In this document: one piece after another, positions 14,366 to 16,781 of the stretch
Layout: every line of letters begins with the position of its first letter
Position numbering within the stretch: the first letter of the stretch is position 1
Origin: Verrucomicrobiaceae bacterium
Lineage (GTDB): Bacteria > Verrucomicrobiota > Verrucomicrobiia > Verrucomicrobiales > Verrucomicrobiaceae
NCBI GenBank assembly: GCA_947463285.1
Contig: CANHTV010000026.1
Coordinates: forward strand, 1 to 16,781
DNA length: 16,781 nt
Reading direction: 5' to 3'
Made by a program: the position numbers and the translations under genes
Notes under the pieces: generated by a model
What the model saw: the letters and a program-made list of their open reading frames with translations, nothing else
Told to the model about the DNA's origin: nothing
Databases searched by the model: none

Positions 14366-15019
14366 ATGAGTTCCTATCTTCTGCGGCGACGACAACAGCC
14401 AGCCTCAAAACATTTCAACCGCTGGCAATGGGTTTTGGTCGCTCTGGTTGCTGTCGTTATTCATATCTGGAGTGACGTAGAACCTGACCAGCCGACGAGT
14501 TCACCGGCGGTGACCAAGGTGTTCGAGGTCATTCTCGATGCCCGTTGGCAATCTCATCGGGACAATGATGGAGACAGTTTTCATCTCGTGCATTCAAACG
14601 GCAAAATGAATGAGTTTCGGCTCTATTTTGCCGACTGCCCGGAGAAGCGCCGGCATGATTTTAACCAGGATCGACTGCTGGAGCAGGGACGGTATTTTGG
14701 CGGGCTCAGTGAGGCCCAGATGACGGGCATCGGCCAGCAGGCGCAGGCTTTGACGCAGCATCTGCTGACTACGCAGCCCTTCACGCTCTACACCAAATGG
14801 CAGCGCGTTTACAACAGCAGTCGGCATTACGCCTTCGTGGTTTTTGCCGACGGTGAAGATCTCTCGGCAAAACTGGTGCGAGCTGGGCTGGCTCGCATCC
14901 ATACCAACGGCACGACTTTACCGGACAGGCGAACCACGGCGCAATACCAAGCCGCCCTCCGTCAGATGGAAACAGCGGCCCGCTCTGAGAATCGCGGAGC
15001 CTGGGCTTTGCGCCCCTGA
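14366..15019 (+). CDS. Membrane-anchored staphylococcal nuclease-like protein
   Basis: From the ATG at 14366 the protein has 217 residues: a basic N-terminus (LLRRRQQ), one membrane helix at about 20-36 (WQWVLVALVAVVIHIW), then an SNase-like domain facing outward. The family's active-site pieces are visible in order: DNDGDSF (about 66-72) for calcium binding, FRLYFADCPE with R85 and E93, and SSRHYAFVVFADGED with R143, followed by KLVRAGLARIH. These match Arg35, Glu43 and Arg87 of the S. aureus enzyme, so it is probably active as a calcium-dependent nuclease of DNA/RNA. A GTG at 14339 would add nine residues. Its stop is 2 bp from that of the convergent esterase gene. Confidence 0.85.
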   Translation: MSSYLLRRRQQPASKHFNRWQWVLVALVAVVIHIWSDVEPDQPTSSPAVTKVFEVILDARWQSHRDNDGDSFHLVHSNGKMNEFRLYFADCPEKRRHDFNQDRLLEQGRYFGGLSEAQMTGIGQQAQALTQHLLTTQPFTLYTKWQRVYNSSRHYAFVVFADGEDLSAKLVRAGLARIHTNGTTLPDRRTTAQYQAALRQMETAARSENRGAWALRP

Positions 15020-15021
15020 CG

Positions 15022-16260
15022 TTAAGGCAACAGTACCACTTCCGTGCTCACCATCGCATCCCGTTCATCCCAAATGGTGAAGAACCAGGAGTTCGCTTCA
15101 GCAGGTGGTTTGGGGGAGGTGATGACATTGCCTTGGATTGTGGCAGGCACGCTCGTCCACTTTCGCTTCGAGCGCAGGCCGGTGTCGGTGGTGTAGTTGA
15201 GCTTGGCGGTCTTCAGGGCAGTGCGGCTCTGGCAGGTCACGCTGGCTTTTTCACCCGCGATCACGGGTTTTGCCGGCACTGGCAGCGCAGCTCCGGCACG
15301 GCATTTGGAGTCGATGAAGTGCCCGATCTCCGCAGGTGCCCAGCCGGGCGGATGCCCATGCGGCATGTTTACCTGGATGCGTATCTGTTTCTCCCCGGAC
15401 ACGACGTTGTAGCTCTTCATGTAGCTATCGAGCACGTAGTGAACATCGTTGGTGCCGTTGACAAAAAAGATCGGCACCCGGCAGCGTGGCAGCAGACTGC
15501 CGGGGTCGTATTCACGCACCCACTGCATCTTGCGATCACCGAGCTTGTCGATGCTGGGTTTCTGCACGGACTCGCCTTCATGCAGAAAGCCGCAGCCATA
15601 GACAGGGACAGCCGCTTTGAAGCGATCATCCAAAGAAGCCACAAGGCAGGTCGTGTAGCCGCCCCAGCTGATGCCCGTCACAGCTGTGTGCTCGGCATCG
15701 ACCTCTGGAAAACTGCGCAGCAGCGTGTGAGCGCGCATGACACTGGCGGCGGCATGAAACGGCCAGTCATCACTCGTGTCACCGCCGATGCTGTCGAACT
15801 TTTCAGTATGGCCATGCCCCAGACCACCTTTCGGCAGACGAGTACGTTCACCACGATGCCCATTGCCGATAGCGGCTCCTTTAGCATCAAACTCCGCCGC
15901 AGGAGGACGCGAGCCGTTCAGATCCATGGCAATGGCGGCGTAGCCACGCTTGGCCCAGAGATAAACCCAGTCCGCAAAAGCGGTACCGCCGCCGCCATGG
16001 ATGAGCACCACGCCAGGAAATTTCGTCCCCGGTTTAGCATCGCCCAAGGTGATGGGAGAAGCATAAAAGGCGAAGACTTCGGTATCCTTTCCCAGCCATT
16101 TTTCACCGGCATAGGTCAGCGAATGAATGGGCTGATCCTGTCGCAGCCAGGTCATGGCAGGCACTTGTGACTTGAGGGCATCGAGATCCCACGACCCCAC
16201 TTTTTCAGCGGCCAGCGGAGCACCCAGAGTGAGAAAGGCGAGAACAGGGAGTAATTTCAT
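15022..16260 (-). CDS. Secreted alpha/beta-hydrolase (acetyl xylan esterase/dienelactone hydrolase-like)
   Basis: The start at 16260 (MKLLPVLAFLTLGAPLAAEK) is chosen over an open frame from 16347 because it has a GAAGG seven nucleotides upstream and begins exactly with a signal peptide, cleaved probably after LAA. The 412-residue protein has an oxyanion loop HGGGG (88-92), the nucleophile elbow GISWGG with S198, a likely acid D272 in VNGTNDVHYV, and the histidine in MPHGHPPGW (301 or 303). The C-terminal ~90 residues (TTDTGLRSKRKW...) form a beta-rich extension like that of PhoPQ-related hydrolases. It is exported and likely cleaves esters of plant polysaccharides or a peptide bond; the exact substrate is not evident. 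Confidence 0.85.
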   Translation of the reverse strand: MKLLPVLAFLTLGAPLAAEKVGSWDLDALKSQVPAMTWLRQDQPIHSLTYAGEKWLGKDTEVFAFYASPITLGDAKPGTKFPGVVLIHGGGGTAFADWVYLWAKRGYAAIAMDLNGSRPPAAEFDAKGAAIGNGHRGERTRLPKGGLGHGHTEKFDSIGGDTSDDWPFHAAASVMRAHTLLRSFPEVDAEHTAVTGISWGGYTTCLVASLDDRFKAAVPVYGCGFLHEGESVQKPSIDKLGDRKMQWVREYDPGSLLPRCRVPIFFVNGTNDVHYVLDSYMKSYNVVSGEKQIRIQVNMPHGHPPGWAPAEIGHFIDSKCRAGAALPVPAKPVIAGEKASVTCQSRTALKTAKLNYTTDTGLRSKRKWTSVPATIQGNVITSPKPPAEANSWFFTIWDERDAMVSTEVVLLP

Positions 16261-16356
16261 GCGCTTGCCTTCAACTCTATGGCGGGCTGAATTCGTACAG
16301 ACTTTCTCGCTCAATCCCTGACGTGACAGATCACCCAGGCCTGCCACTTTACCTCC

Positions 16357-16781
16357 ATGCTTCTGAAAAAAATGCGCCCCCTGCTGATCCGCCTCTGGCG
16401 GCTAGGACTGCTTGTGGTCGCGGTGCTGGTGATTCGAGAAACGGTGCAAAATCGCGAGCACGCCGAGGCCGTGGCGGCTTTGCGTCCTGAGCGACTGCGC
16501 GACTTTTTCCCCGAAGTCGCGAGCCTGGGGGAAGTGAATCCCGGCAACGGCTGGCGTGAAGTTTTGGACAAAGACGCGCAGAAGCTGGGCTTCGTCTGCA
16601 CCACAGCGCCTGAATCCAACCGCATCATTGGTTACTCCGGCCCGTCCAACTGTCTGCTCGCCTTCAATCCACGCGGCGAGGTCATCGGCGTGCGGCTGCT
16701 CAAAAGTCACGACACCTCAGATCACGTGGCCGAGGTGGTGATGGATCGGAAGTTTTTCACCCAGTTTAAAAACCTGAAGCC
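16357..16781 (+). CDS. NosR-like FMN-binding membrane protein (N-terminal part, runs off right edge)
   Basis: An open frame of 141 codons runs from the ATG at 16357 to the window edge. It starts MLLKKMRPLLIRLWRLG, followed by a membrane helix (LLVVAVLVIRETV, about residues 18-30), then a periplasmic region with LGFVCTTAPESNRIIGYSGP, GEVIGVRLLKSHDTSDHV and KFFTQF. These match the FMN-binding domain of NosR/NirI-type proteins, in which a Ser/Thr near the GYSGP and SHDTS region carries covalent FMN. The full family protein usually continues with polyferredoxin-type membrane domains. It may be an electron-transfer protein; the missing C-terminus prevents a firmer call. It is divergent from the esterase gene. 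Confidence 0.75.
   Translation, partial: MLLKKMRPLLIRLWRLGLLVVAVLVIRETVQNREHAEAVAALRPERLRDFFPEVASLGEVNPGNGWREVLDKDAQKLGFVCTTAPESNRIIGYSGPSNCLLAFNPRGEVIGVRLLKSHDTSDHVAEVVMDRKFFTQFKNLK

Noticed and set aside
15133..16170. Plus-strand open frame of 345 codons
   Set aside because: It is antisense to the esterase, which has a signal peptide and catalytic motifs. Long antisense frames are common in GC-rich genes.

Overview
The window looks like chromosomal DNA from a free-living, fairly GC-rich Gram-negative bacterium, most plausibly a verrucomicrobium (Prosthecobacter/Verrucomicrobiaceae-like). The reasons are BatA/VWA gene architecture, a Rex repressor beside trpS, secreted esterases, aspartate-rich TSP3-repeat proteins, CATTCG-type intergenic repeats and weak Shine-Dalgarno signals. 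The assignment is inference; no rRNA or other marker is present.

Left part (1-8.9 kb): on the minus strand lie the 5' part of an ABC transporter ATPase and a SAM-dependent methyltransferase. Divergent from them is a plus-strand group: a BatA/VWA membrane protein, a VapBC-like antitoxin/toxin pair, and a 903-residue membrane protein with two VWA-like regions flanking a glutamine-amidotransferase-like region. Then come a minus-strand Gfo/Idh/MocA oxidoreductase, a divergent plus-strand GNAT acetyltransferase of the phosphinothricin acetyltransferase type, and minus-strand rex, preceded by trpS.

Centre (8.9-14.2 kb), the most unusual part: everything is on the minus strand. Two paralogous secreted TSP3-repeat proteins (10729-12096 and 12691-14025) share their upstream DNA, signal peptide and about 312 N-terminal residues, including 80 consecutive identical residues just before the break. 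Their last ~110 residues are unrelated to each other. Each is followed within 4-7 nt by a different small multi-pass membrane protein, in AT-rich DNA. Two more small two-TM ORFs, joined by a TAATG overlap, lie between the first cassette and trpS. Downstream of the second cassette is an in-frame fragment of a diverged trpS. Conserved stalk, swapped C-terminal tip, adjacent small membrane protein and extra small ORFs resemble polymorphic toxin/immunity loci. The function is inference, since none of the tips or small proteins was recognised.

Right part (14.3-16.8 kb): a membrane-anchored staphylococcal-nuclease-like protein (plus), convergent with a secreted alpha/beta-hydrolase esterase (minus), and the 5' part of a NosR-like FMN-binding membrane protein (plus) that runs off the window.
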